Part shown: positions 42,586 to 50,224 of the stretch, one piece after another
Position numbering within the stretch: position 1 is the first letter of the stretch
Layout of the letters: each line of letters opens with the position of its first letter
Origin: Nitrospirota bacterium
GTDB lineage: Bacteria; Nitrospirota; JACRHJ01
Length of the DNA: 64,000 bases
Assembly (NCBI GenBank): GCA_021784575.1
Contig: JAJYHX010000005.1
Coordinates: forward strand, 1 to 64,000
Direction: 5' to 3'
Notes under the pieces: generated by a model
The model's database searches: none
Told to the model about the DNA's origin: nothing
The model's input: the letters and a program-made list of their open reading frames with translations, nothing else
Program-made: the position numbers and the translations under genes

Positions 42586-43704
42586 ATGGCAATGGACGCG
42601 GCGGGTTATTTCGGCGATTGGCTCAGATCACAGGAGAGGTTCGTCCAGTCGTGGATTGAATCCGCCGGAAAACTGCGCCAGGCGATGTTCGTTCCGCCGA
42701 AGCGGGAGGCCCAGGGCGAGGACGCCGGGAGGCTTTTTCTCAAGCTCTACAACTCGTGGATTTCGATGGCCGCGCACTCCGTCCCGGACACGAAGTTTAT
42801 GAACCTGCGCGTTGTCCGGGAGGCGATGTTGAAGACCTGCAACGGATCGAGCGTGTGCCTGAAGTTATACGAGGTCTGGCTCCCGCTCTTCCAGGCAGCT
42901 CAGGAAAAGTCGTTCGACCCGGCCCTGTATAAAAACCTCTTCGACCCGGCGCGGCTAAAGGATGCCATAGACAGGACGTTCGGTTTTTCGCCGGACGGCA
43001 TAAAGGAGATGTCAAACCAGACCTCCAGGGTATACGACACCTGGAGCATCGCGGCCACCGAGTTCTTAATCCCCTGGATGGAAGGGGTGCAGAATAACAT
43101 CGAGACGCTCCCGGAGCTTATGCAGGGACACCCGGAATCCCTGACGGACATATTCCACAACGTCTTCAACTCCTACGACCGCACGTTCGGCAGGTTCTTC
43201 CATATCAGGCAGGTGGGCAAGGACCGGGAAAAGATCGAGCTCCTGCTCCGCGGCATGGACGAAATGGCCGTCTTTATGACAAAGGCCGTGAAATACCAGT
43301 ACGTGATGTACATGACAGGCCTGAAGGCCGCGGAGAGGGTCGTCGAGGTCTTCGCCGGCAGGATAAGGAACGGCGGCATACGGGGGTTCAACGAGTTCTT
43401 CGACCTGTGGATGGACGTGACCGAGAAAAAATACCTGGAGTTCGGCAGGACAAAGGAATACGCCATGCTCCAGGGAGACCTGATGAACTCGTCCATGACC
43501 GTCCGGGGGCATTATTTCAAGCTCATGGAGCTTTATCTCTACGACGTCCCGGTGGCCCTGCGATCGGAGATGGACGACCTCTACAAGACCATCTACACCA
43601 TGAAGAAAAAAATAAGGTCCCTTGAAAAACGCGTGGACGAGCTTGGCCCGAAACCGGTAGACCGGTCGAGGCCGGCAGGTCGGCGGCAGCGGGAGGCGGC
43701 ATGA
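42586..43704 (+). CDS. phaE: PHA synthase subunit PhaE (class III)
   Basis: This 372-residue protein matches PhaE, the non-catalytic partner of class III PHA synthases. Residues 5-25 (GYFGDWLRSQERFVQSWIESAGKL) and IDRTFGFSPDGIKEM are typical, and a coiled C-terminus (TMKKKIRSLEKRVDELG) is present. The ATG at 42586 is chosen for GGAGG eight bases upstream. The last residues are encoded by a long copy of the dispersed palindrome (Lys-Pro-Val-Asp-Arg and Arg-Pro-Ala-Gly-Arg-Arg). phaC starts inside its stop region (four-base overlap). Confidence 0.85.
   Translation: MAMDAAGYFGDWLRSQERFVQSWIESAGKLRQAMFVPPKREAQGEDAGRLFLKLYNSWISMAAHSVPDTKFMNLRVVREAMLKTCNGSSVCLKLYEVWLPLFQAAQEKSFDPALYKNLFDPARLKDAIDRTFGFSPDGIKEMSNQTSRVYDTWSIAATEFLIPWMEGVQNNIETLPELMQGHPESLTDIFHNVFNSYDRTFGRFFHIRQVGKDREKIELLLRGMDEMAVFMTKAVKYQYVMYMTGLKAAERVVEVFAGRIRNGGIRGFNEFFDLWMDVTEKKYLEFGRTKEYAMLQGDLMNSSMTVRGHYFKLMELYLYDVPVALRSEMDDLYKTIYTMKKKIRSLEKRVDELGPKPVDRSRPAGRRQREAA
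43653..43686. repeat. Dispersed palindrome, long copy at phaE 3' end
   Basis: ACCGGTAGACCGGT is followed by CGAGGCCGGCAGGTCGGC, so a second half-element is joined. It is read one frame shifted relative to most copies, giving Lys-Pro-Val-Asp-Arg then Arg-Pro-Ala-Gly-Arg-Arg. A similar long version occurs at the start of zwf. Confidence 0.75.
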
Positions 43705-44963
43705 ACGGCGCGGCGGTCTTCGACGCGAAGGACATAATAAAGGAGATGGGCGAGCTAAGCGAGAAGACCATAAAAGGCCTTCAGACCATCTCGACGATTG
43801 AGAAGATCGACGTAGGCACCGCGCCGAAGGAGCTCGTGTTCGAGGAAGACAAGCTTAGGCTTTATCACTACCTGCCCGAAGCCGAAGTAACCTGCAAGAT
43901 ACCGATGCTCGTCGTCTATGCGCTCGTGAACCGGCAATACATGCTTGACCTCCAGCCGGACAGGAGCCTGATAAGAAAACTCCTCCGGAACGGCCTGGAC
44001 ATATACATCATAGACTGGGGCTATCCCACGAAGCAGGACATGTACATTACGCTCGACGACTACATCGACGACTACATAAACGACTGCGTGGATTTTGTCC
44101 GGCGGCATTCGGAATCCGGGAAGGTGAACCTCATGGGGATATGCCAGGGCGGGACATTCTCGGCGATATACGCCGCCCTGTATCCCGAAAAGATACAGAA
44201 CCTCGTCACGCTCGTCACGCCCGTCAATTTCGACACGAACGACGCCCTGCTCTTCTCATGGGCGGGCTACATGGACGCGGGCAAGATTGCCGAGGTATTC
44301 CGCGTCGTGCCGGGCGAGTTCCTGAATGCCGGGTTTTTGATGCTCATGCCCTTCACGCTCAACATCCGCAAGTACGTCGAGATGATCGACGTTATGGAAG
44401 ACAGGGAAAAGCTCCTGAACTTCCTCCGGATGGAGAAATGGATTTTCGATTCCCCCGGTCAGGCTGGCGCGGCATACAGCCGGTTCATAAAGGACATGTA
44501 CCAGGAAAACAGGCTTGCCAAGGGCAGTCTTGAGATAAACGGCAGGCGGGTTGACCTGAAGAACATCACCATGCCGCTGCTAAATATCTACGCGCGCTCG
44601 GACCACCTCGTCCCGCCAAGCTCGACAACTCCGCTAAACGACCTCGCAGGCTCCACGGACAAGGCGCTCTACGAGTTCAAGGGCGGGCACATAGGGGTCT
44701 TCGTCGGCTCCAAATCCCAGAAGGAGCTGGCCCCGAATATCGCCAAATGGCTGCACGACCGCTCGCAGTGCAATGGCGGCGGAGCCGGCAGACCGGCGGC
44801 AGGGAAGACTACCGAGCCTAAGAAGCCGGAAATTTCGGCGATGCCCGAGGCCGCTCCATCGGCGACGGGCGCTTCCAGGAAACAGGCAAAACGGCCCGAT
44901 GCGGCTCCAGCCGCCCCTCCGCGCCCGAAGCCCGCGAAGAGGGCGGGGAAAAAGAAGGGGTGA
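43701..44963 (+). CDS. phaC: PHA synthase catalytic subunit PhaC (class III)
   Basis: This 420-residue alpha/beta hydrolase-type enzyme polymerises hydroxyacyl-CoA. The nucleophile Cys148 lies in the lipase-like box GICQGG. The Asp of IYARSDHLVPP and His of GGHIGVFVG complete the triad. The size (about 355 residues of core) and partner PhaE mark class III. A Pro/Ala/Lys-rich C-terminal tail of about 60 residues is extra; the dispersed palindrome encodes Ala-Gly-Arg-Pro-Ala at residues 362-366, exactly where core and tail meet. Confidence 0.94.
   Translation: MNGAAVFDAKDIIKEMGELSEKTIKGLQTISTIEKIDVGTAPKELVFEEDKLRLYHYLPEAEVTCKIPMLVVYALVNRQYMLDLQPDRSLIRKLLRNGLDIYIIDWGYPTKQDMYITLDDYIDDYINDCVDFVRRHSESGKVNLMGICQGGTFSAIYAALYPEKIQNLVTLVTPVNFDTNDALLFSWAGYMDAGKIAEVFRVVPGEFLNAGFLMLMPFTLNIRKYVEMIDVMEDREKLLNFLRMEKWIFDSPGQAGAAYSRFIKDMYQENRLAKGSLEINGRRVDLKNITMPLLNIYARSDHLVPPSSTTPLNDLAGSTDKALYEFKGGHIGVFVGSKSQKELAPNIAKWLHDRSQCNGGGAGRPAAGKTTEPKKPEISAMPEAAPSATGASRKQAKRPDAAPAAPPRPKPAKRAGKKKG
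44784..44797. repeat. Dispersed palindrome, copy in phaC
   Basis: GCCGGCAGACCGGC, identical to the copies at 20453 and 20720. It encodes Ala-Gly-Arg-Pro-Ala at the junction of the catalytic core and the C-terminal tail. Confidence 0.8.
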
Positions 44964-45040
44964 CAGATCCCGCCGATTATTTATTGCCAGGCTTAAGCCC
45001 AGTCCGCTCGCAGTATCCCGGCGGAGCGATCATCCTGAGT

Positions 45041-45307
45041 TTATAGATTTTTAAAATATTGAATGACTTCGTGCAGTATTTTATCCCAACCATCATCCCC
45101 GGCCTGACCCATGAAATATTGCACTCTCCCCTTTTGACGCGCAGCTCCTTTTTTAGCGTAATTCGGGACCAGGACGACAACGCCTCTTTTTCTGTCCACG
45201 GATTTTATCTTACCCCATACGCCTTCTTCCGTTTTGCAGGTCTTTACGCCGCAGGATTTTTCCGAAGCCGCTTTCCCGCCCGCCAGGGCCAACATGAACT
45301 CATCCAT
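45041..45307 (-). CDS. Unrecognised ORF overlapping the sigma factor fragment (88 aa)
   Basis: This frame encodes 88 residues in a different frame from the sigma fragment it overlaps. It contains VWGKIKSVDRKRGVVVLVPNYAKKG and ends EVIQYFKNL. No domain was recognised. It may be a chance frame, or the remains of what followed the sigma factor after a frameshift. Confidence 0.25.
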   Translation of the reverse strand: MDEFMLALAGGKAASEKSCGVKTCKTEEGVWGKIKSVDRKRGVVVLVPNYAKKGAARQKGRVQYFMGQAGDDGWDKILHEVIQYFKNL

Positions 45308-45486
45308 GCGGAGATATTCGATTCGCCCTTGAAGCCCCCGATTGAGCGGCAGGCGCGCAGGAACACCTCCTGCGCGAGGTCTTCGGCATCCTCCTCAGAG
45401 ACCATCCGCGCCATGTAGCGCTCGACCTTCGGCTTCAGTTGATTATAGGAAGAAATCAGTAACTCGTCCATGCAACATTTATTCAT
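45244..45486 (-). pseudogene. Truncated ECF sigma factor (region 2 only)
   Basis: The 80-residue frame has DELLISSYNQLKPKVERYMARMV and SEEDAEDLAQEVFLRACRSIGGFKGESNISAWM, a normal ECF sigma region 2. Homology stops at the region 2.3 tryptophan, and the frame ends after 20 unrelated residues. Region 4, needed for -35 recognition, is absent in any frame downstream. It is probably a decayed gene; a short regulatory form is possible but less likely. Confidence 0.6.
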
Positions 45487-45779
45487 ACATAAAACTCAAA
45501 GTCAACGGATTTGTTTTCCGAAGAAAGCCGCCTTACGCTTTACGAAAATGACAACCGATGAAAAAAGTCCCTAATTTTTGAAACGGGTCATTTATGGGCG
45601 TTTCCCGGGGCGGGTTTAATGGCGTAAGGGGCGGTTTCCCGGCGTTTTCAGGCGGGCGCGGACATGGGTGATTTTAACGGGGTGTCCAGCCCCGCAAATT
45701 TGTTATTGACCTCAAAGCCCTTAATCTATAAGATATTCCTGCCCTGTGTGTTCCGCTTTTTAAATCCGCGAGGTATAAG
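45487..45779. other. Gap between sigma fragment and DAHP synthase gene
   Basis: This stretch has two similar GC-rich blocks (around 45597-45640, each containing GTTTCCCGG and GGCG) in an otherwise mixed sequence, and the aroF-type gene promoter at its right end. No gene or known RNA was recognised. Confidence 0.35.
45706..45734 (+). promoter_or_regulatory. Promoter of the DAHP synthase gene
   Basis: TTGACC (45706-45711), a 17-base spacer and TAAGAT (45729-45734) precede the gene by 46 bases; GAGGT near 45770 is its ribosome-binding site. Confidence 0.55.
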
Positions 45780-46808
45780 ATGAGCTTCCAACGCATAAGA
45801 AAAATGCCGTCCGTAGAGGAAATACTGGAAACGATGCCGCTCCCGGAGAAGCTTGCCCGGGTCAAGAGGGAGCGGGATGGCGAGATAACATCCGTGATAA
45901 ACGGCGAAAGCGAGAAGTTCCTTGTAATTATAGGACCTTGCAGCGCCGACAACGAGGACGCGCTGATAGAGTATGTCATGAGGCTCGCCAGGCTCCAGGA
46001 CGAGGTGCAGGATAAAATAGTATTGATTCCAAGGATTTACACGAACAAGCCCCGCACCACAGGCGAGGGCTACAAGGGCATGGCGCACCAGCCGACGCCG
46101 ACCGAGGCGCCGAACATGGTCAAGGGATTGAAGGCAATAAGGAAAATGCACATCCGTGCCATGAAGGAGGCGCACCTGACCGCCGCCGACGAGATGCTTT
46201 ACCCGGAAAACTACGCATATATCGAGGATATTTTGAGCTATGTCGCCGTCGGGGCGCGCTCCGTGGAAAACCAGCTGCATCGGCTGACCGTAAGCGGAAT
46301 ATGCGTTCCAGCCGGGATGAAAAACCCGACTAACGGCGACATGGAAGTAATGCTCAATTCCGTGAACGCGGCCCAGCTCCCGCACGTCCTGGTATACAAC
46401 GGCTGGGAGGTAAAAACCTCCGGGAACCCGCTAACACATTGCATTTTAAGGGGCGCGGTCGACCAGCACGGCGCCAGCATCCCGAACTACCACTACGAAA
46501 ACCTCGTGCGCCTCTCCGAGGCTTACAAGAAGCGGAACCTGCAATTCCCGGCGATTATCGTCGATACCAACCACGCTAATTCAAACAAGCTCTTCCACGA
46601 GCAGCCGAGGATTGCCAGAGAGGTCATGCAAAGCCGCGCGGCCTCAAGGACGCTTAAGAACAGGGTAAAGGGGCTGATGATAGAGAGCTATCTCGTCGAA
46701 GGGTCTCAGAAAATCGGAGAGAACGTCTACGGCAGGTCCATAACAGACCCCTGCCTCGGATGGGAGGATTCCGAGCGGCTCGTCCGCGAACTTGCCGAAC
46801 TTGCGTAA
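45780..46808 (+). CDS. 3-deoxy-7-phosphoheptulonate synthase, type I
   Basis: This 342-residue enzyme joins phosphoenolpyruvate and erythrose 4-phosphate in the first step of the shikimate pathway. LVIIGPCSADNEDALIEYV, KPRTTGEGYKG, GARSVENQ and DTNHANSNK are signatures of the AroF/G/H type. The N-terminal extension usual for allosteric enterobacterial forms is present (about 40 residues). It is a single-gene transcript with its own promoter and terminator. Feedback inhibitor cannot be told by eye. Confidence 0.94.
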   Translation: MSFQRIRKMPSVEEILETMPLPEKLARVKRERDGEITSVINGESEKFLVIIGPCSADNEDALIEYVMRLARLQDEVQDKIVLIPRIYTNKPRTTGEGYKGMAHQPTPTEAPNMVKGLKAIRKMHIRAMKEAHLTAADEMLYPENYAYIEDILSYVAVGARSVENQLHRLTVSGICVPAGMKNPTNGDMEVMLNSVNAAQLPHVLVYNGWEVKTSGNPLTHCILRGAVDQHGASIPNYHYENLVRLSEAYKKRNLQFPAIIVDTNHANSNKLFHEQPRIAREVMQSRAASRTLKNRVKGLMIESYLVEGSQKIGENVYGRSITDPCLGWEDSERLVRELAELA

Positions 46809-46835
46809 CGACAATATCCCGCGCAGGGCAACGAA

Positions 46836-46873
46836 AAGCGGCCAATCCGTCCGGGGGAAGGCCGCTTTTTTTA
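46836..46873 (+). terminator. Terminator of the DAHP synthase gene
   Basis: AAGCGGCC (46836-46843) pairs with GGCCGCTT (46860-46867) around a 16-base loop, followed by T residues to 46872. Confidence 0.85.
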
Positions 46874-47068
46874 TGTGATTATGGGGCCGAGCGCGATGAA
46901 CGGCTCCTTCCGGCTCATCCCGGCCACCGTAAACGGCCCGATAAGACAGAAGAACATTATCACCAGGTTCGCAAGCAGCCCAGGCGCCGGGATAACGAAG
47001 TGCTTGTTGCCGTTATGCCGAGTTTTTGCCGCATAGCGAACGAGCCTCGAAATTTCCCGAACGAATCC
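46871..47068 (-). pseudogene. C-terminal fragment of an APC-type amino acid permease
   Basis: The minus strand, without a start codon, encodes about 65 residues including YAAKTRHNGNKHFVIPAPG, NLVIMFFCLIGPFTVAGM and KEPFIALGPIIT, before a TAA that lies in the aroF terminator T-run. Hydrophobicity and the HFVIPAPG-type loop resemble the last helices of amino acid permeases. A TGA at 47069-47071 blocks the frame upstream. It appears to be the decayed end of a lost transporter gene, unrelated to the KimA-like permease at 4082. Confidence 0.5.
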
Positions 47069-47108
47069 TCATGAAGCGAGTCCAACCAGCCGATATTTTT
47101 CCCCGTCT

Positions 47109-47921
47109 TTACGGTAAGTTGATGTCGAGCTGCGTCGTGAAGGCCGGCTGGCCGCCGGTGGCCTTCTTGTTGAAGATGTCGTAGCCGACCAGCAGAGCGA
47201 CGTTCTTCGAGAAGTTCCACGAGGCCCCGAAGCTGAGCGCGCCGAAGGCGTTGTTGCCGCCCTGGTAGTCCACGCCCGCCCAGAGCTTGTCGGATATCTC
47301 GGATATGGTGCGGTCCCAGGAGGCGAGCACGCCGTTGTTCTGGGTGCGGCCTATGCCGTTTGCCTGGATGTTGTCGTCCTTCATGAAGATGTTCCCGCCG
47401 TTGCCGACATACCATCCGGCGGAAAGCCTGCCGACGTAGGGGAACGTCCTCGCCACAAGGGCGTAGGATATGTCCGTCTCGGTGTTGTGGAAGACATCCC
47501 CGCCGCGCACGCCCGCGTTGTAAATCCCGACCGCGACTGCGGGCTGGTATTTGAAAAAGGCATCCTCGGGCGCGGCAATCTTGGCGTTGAAATATACCGG
47601 GGCGTCGTCTATGGCCTCGCTCGTGCCGCCGTGGCCGTCCGCCTGCGGCCCGACGCGCATGTAATCGACGCCGACTTCCGCCTGCACCTTCTTAAACGGC
47701 AGGACACCCGCCAGGACGCCCATGTCATACATTATCGGGGCGTAAGAGCCGCCGGTCTTCCTGGTCCGGACATATGTGTCGAGGTCCAGGTGAAATGTCC
47801 CGTACGGCTGGATGTCCGTGGAAGGTATCCATATCTGCGTGGAAGGCGTGGCCAGCGCCGTGCCCGAAGCCAGGGCCGAAAAAAGGCCGCCAATGAGCAA
47901 AATTGCCCATCTCTTCTTCAT
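47109..47921 (-). CDS. Outer-membrane beta-barrel-like protein (hypothetical)
   Basis: This 270-residue protein has a signal peptide (MKKRWAILLIGGLFSALASG, cleavage near ALA-TP at residue 25). Alternating hydrophobic and Gly/aromatic strands follow, for example YGTFHLDLDTYVRT, VQAEVGVDYMRVG, LSAGWYVGNGG and SFGASWNFSKNVALLVGYDIF. The end lacks the terminal Phe of classical porins (it ends LDINLP). It likely forms a small barrel in the outer membrane; function unknown. AAAGGA lies eight bases upstream. A sigma54-like site occurs about 85 bases upstream. Confidence 0.65.
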   Translation of the reverse strand: MKKRWAILLIGGLFSALASGTALATPSTQIWIPSTDIQPYGTFHLDLDTYVRTRKTGGSYAPIMYDMGVLAGVLPFKKVQAEVGVDYMRVGPQADGHGGTSEAIDDAPVYFNAKIAAPEDAFFKYQPAVAVGIYNAGVRGGDVFHNTETDISYALVARTFPYVGRLSAGWYVGNGGNIFMKDDNIQANGIGRTQNNGVLASWDRTISEISDKLWAGVDYQGGNNAFGALSFGASWNFSKNVALLVGYDIFNKKATGGQPAFTTQLDINLP

Positions 47922-48313
47922 TCCCTTTTCCTTTCAGGTTAAAGAAAACTCGAAAACAACTCCCGCGCCAAAGCCGCTTCGGCGCTCCCCTGCAAGTAGT
48001 TTTTACAAAAGCCGTGCCATTTTAAAAAAAAGCCTCCGACTTTAAGTCAACTCATTAATAAATCAGGTTATTTTGTGCTTACAATTTATGCCGTCATTTG
48101 TTTTGCACGCCCTTTGTCTTGCATAATAATACGGCCGGGCCGGGCTGATGATTAATTCTTAGGCACATTTTCGCGTATTGAGTCCGGGTGGGAAACGGGC
48201 GCCCCGGGGGAATGTTATGTTATACTTCTTCCAGCCGTCCTCCCTTCAGAAAAAGCATAATCCAGTCCGTCGCCGTCTTTTGATTTCTCACATCGCGTGG
48301 AAACTATAACCAA
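47922..48313. other. Divergent intergenic region with sigma54-like sites
   Basis: This 392-base AT-rich gap separates the outer-membrane protein gene from the trehalose operon. It contains a sigma54-like element on the minus strand (see 48004), a weaker one on the plus strand near 48096, an 11-base palindrome GACTTTAAGTC (about 48039-48049) and a TATACT near 48221 that may serve treZ. No RNA gene was recognised. Confidence 0.4.
48004..48019 (-). promoter_or_regulatory. Candidate sigma54 (-24/-12) promoter of the outer-membrane protein gene
   Basis: On the minus strand TGGCACGGCTTTTGTA matches the -24/-12 pattern TGGCACG-N4-TTGC except that the last C is T. It is about 85 bases before the start codon. 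Confidence 0.35.
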
Positions 48314-50212
48314 ATGAAACGCAGTCACGAAATGGGCTTCGGGGCGAGAGTCCTGCCGGAAGACGGCGTCGAATTCCGGCTCTTTGCGCCTGCGGCGGTA
48401 AAGGCCGAGCTGTGCCTCCTGCGCGGGCCGGGCCGGGAATTCATAGGCATGGGCGATGCGGGCGGCGGCTGGCGCGCGGCGACCGTCCCGGAGGCCGGAC
48501 ACGGGACTTTATACTGCTACAGGATAAACGGAGAAACACTCGTGCCGGACCCGGCCTCGCGGTTCCAGCCGCAGGGCACGTCCGGCCCGGGCGAGGTTAT
48601 AGACCCGGAGGCGTTCGAGTGGACGGACGGGCAGTGGCGCGCAAGGCCGTGGGAGGAGGCGGTATTCTACGAGCTGCACATCGGCGCGGCGACGGCGCGC
48701 GGGACGTTCGATTCGCTTAAAGAGAGGCTGGATTACATAGCGGACCTCGGGGCGACGGCGATTGAACTCATGCCCGTGAACAGCTTTCCGGGAGAGCGGA
48801 ACTGGGGCTACGACGGCGTGCTCCTGTTCGCCCCGGCGAACGTCTACGGACGCCCGGAGGACTTGAAATCCCTCGTATGCGAGGCCCATGCGCGCGGGCT
48901 TATGGTGTTTCTCGATGTCGTATACAACCACTTCGGGCCGGTTGACAATTACCTGGGCCTGTATGCGCCGCAGTTCTTCACAAGCCGCCGTGCCACGCCC
49001 TGGGGCGATGCGATAAACTTCGACGGCGACGGGAGCGGGAGCGTCAGGGAGTTCTTCATGGCCAACGCGCTATACTGGCTTTTCGAGTATAACTTCGACG
49101 GCCTGCGCCTCGACGCGACGGACTGGATAATGGACGACACGCGCCCGGATTTCCTCACGGAGACAGCCCGCGCGATACGCGCCCGCGCGGGATACGAAAA
49201 ATACCTTGTCATCGAAAACGACGACAACCCGGTGGAGTATATCCGGCGGAATGAAGACGGAGGGCCGAGGTTGTATAACGCCGTGTGGAACGAAGACCTG
49301 CACCACTGCCTGCACACGCTGGCGACGGGCGAGACCGGAAGCTATTACGCGGACTATAAAAAAAACCCGGCCTTTTTCCTCGCCAGAAGCCTCACGGAAG
49401 GATACGCGCAGCAGGGGGAGTGGTCGGAATACAGGCGGAAGAACCGGGGCGGACGGACGCGGGGGCTTTATTCCGCTTCCTTTGTCGCCTTCACGCAGAA
49501 CCACGACCAGGTGGGCAACCGGCCGATGGGAGACCGTATTCACAGGCTTGCCGCTCCTGAGGCCGTTCGGGCGATAACGGAGATATTCCTGCTCTCGCCC
49601 GCGCCGCCGCTTATCTTCATGGGTCAGGAATACAACTCCGAAAGCCCGTTCCCCTTCTTCTCTGACATCTCTCCGGAACTCGCGCAAAGGGTGCGGGAAG
49701 GGAGGCTTGGATATTTCTCCGAGAGGCCGCTGTTCGGCGAGCGCTACGACCTCGGATTAATGCCGGACCCGTTCGCGGAAGAAACATATCAGTCGGCGAA
49801 GCTCGACTTCGAGCGCATCCGCGAGCCCGCGCACGCATCCTGGCACGGGCTTTACAGGAGGCTTCTCGACATCAGAAAGAGGGAGATAATACCGAGGATA
49901 AAGGGCGTGAGGATAGGCGCGGGCGGAACGGGTTTTGCGATGTGCGGCAGGCGGGCGTTCAGGGCGTGGTGGAGACTGGACGACGGCAACATGCTGACGC
50001 TTGCCGCAAACCTTTGCGGCGAGGCCGCGGAATGCGAACTGCCCGATTATCCGCCGATATACGAGACCGGTGCGGGGGCGCGATTCATCGCGCCCGCGGG
50101 CGCAATAAAACCGCGTCCCCGCGGATACGGCAACGAGCCCTGCCCCCGCCGGCTCCAGCCGTGGACCGTCATGTGGTTCGCCGGCAGACCGGCATCGGAA
50201 ATCGGCAGATGA
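48314..50212 (+). CDS. treZ: Malto-oligosyltrehalose trehalohydrolase TreZ
   Basis: This 632-residue GH13 enzyme cuts trehalose from the end of maltooligosyl trehalose. An N-terminal E-set domain (about residues 1-100) precedes the catalytic barrel with the nucleophile Asp in DGLRLDAT, the acid Glu in LVIENDDNP and NHDQVGNRPMGDR. The last 10 residues contain Ala-Gly-Arg-Pro-Ala from the dispersed palindrome. It is first in the operon, 12 bases before the MalQ-TreY gene. Confidence 0.94.
   Translation: MKRSHEMGFGARVLPEDGVEFRLFAPAAVKAELCLLRGPGREFIGMGDAGGGWRAATVPEAGHGTLYCYRINGETLVPDPASRFQPQGTSGPGEVIDPEAFEWTDGQWRARPWEEAVFYELHIGAATARGTFDSLKERLDYIADLGATAIELMPVNSFPGERNWGYDGVLLFAPANVYGRPEDLKSLVCEAHARGLMVFLDVVYNHFGPVDNYLGLYAPQFFTSRRATPWGDAINFDGDGSGSVREFFMANALYWLFEYNFDGLRLDATDWIMDDTRPDFLTETARAIRARAGYEKYLVIENDDNPVEYIRRNEDGGPRLYNAVWNEDLHHCLHTLATGETGSYYADYKKNPAFFLARSLTEGYAQQGEWSEYRRKNRGGRTRGLYSASFVAFTQNHDQVGNRPMGDRIHRLAAPEAVRAITEIFLLSPAPPLIFMGQEYNSESPFPFFSDISPELAQRVREGRLGYFSERPLFGERYDLGLMPDPFAEETYQSAKLDFERIREPAHASWHGLYRRLLDIRKREIIPRIKGVRIGAGGTGFAMCGRRAFRAWWRLDDGNMLTLAANLCGEAAECELPDYPPIYETGAGARFIAPAGAIKPRPRGYGNEPCPRRLQPWTVMWFAGRPASEIGR
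50180..50193. repeat. Dispersed palindrome, copy at treZ 3' end
   Basis: GCCGGCAGACCGGC encodes Ala-Gly-Arg-Pro-Ala at residues 623-627, five codons before the stop. Confidence 0.8.
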
Positions 50213-50224
50213 CCCGGAGGCGCC

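Noticed and set aside
48090-48115. Plus-strand sigma54-like site upstream of treZ
   Set aside because: TTGCACGCCCTTTGT misses one base of both the GG and GC doublets, so it is too weak to list as a promoter.
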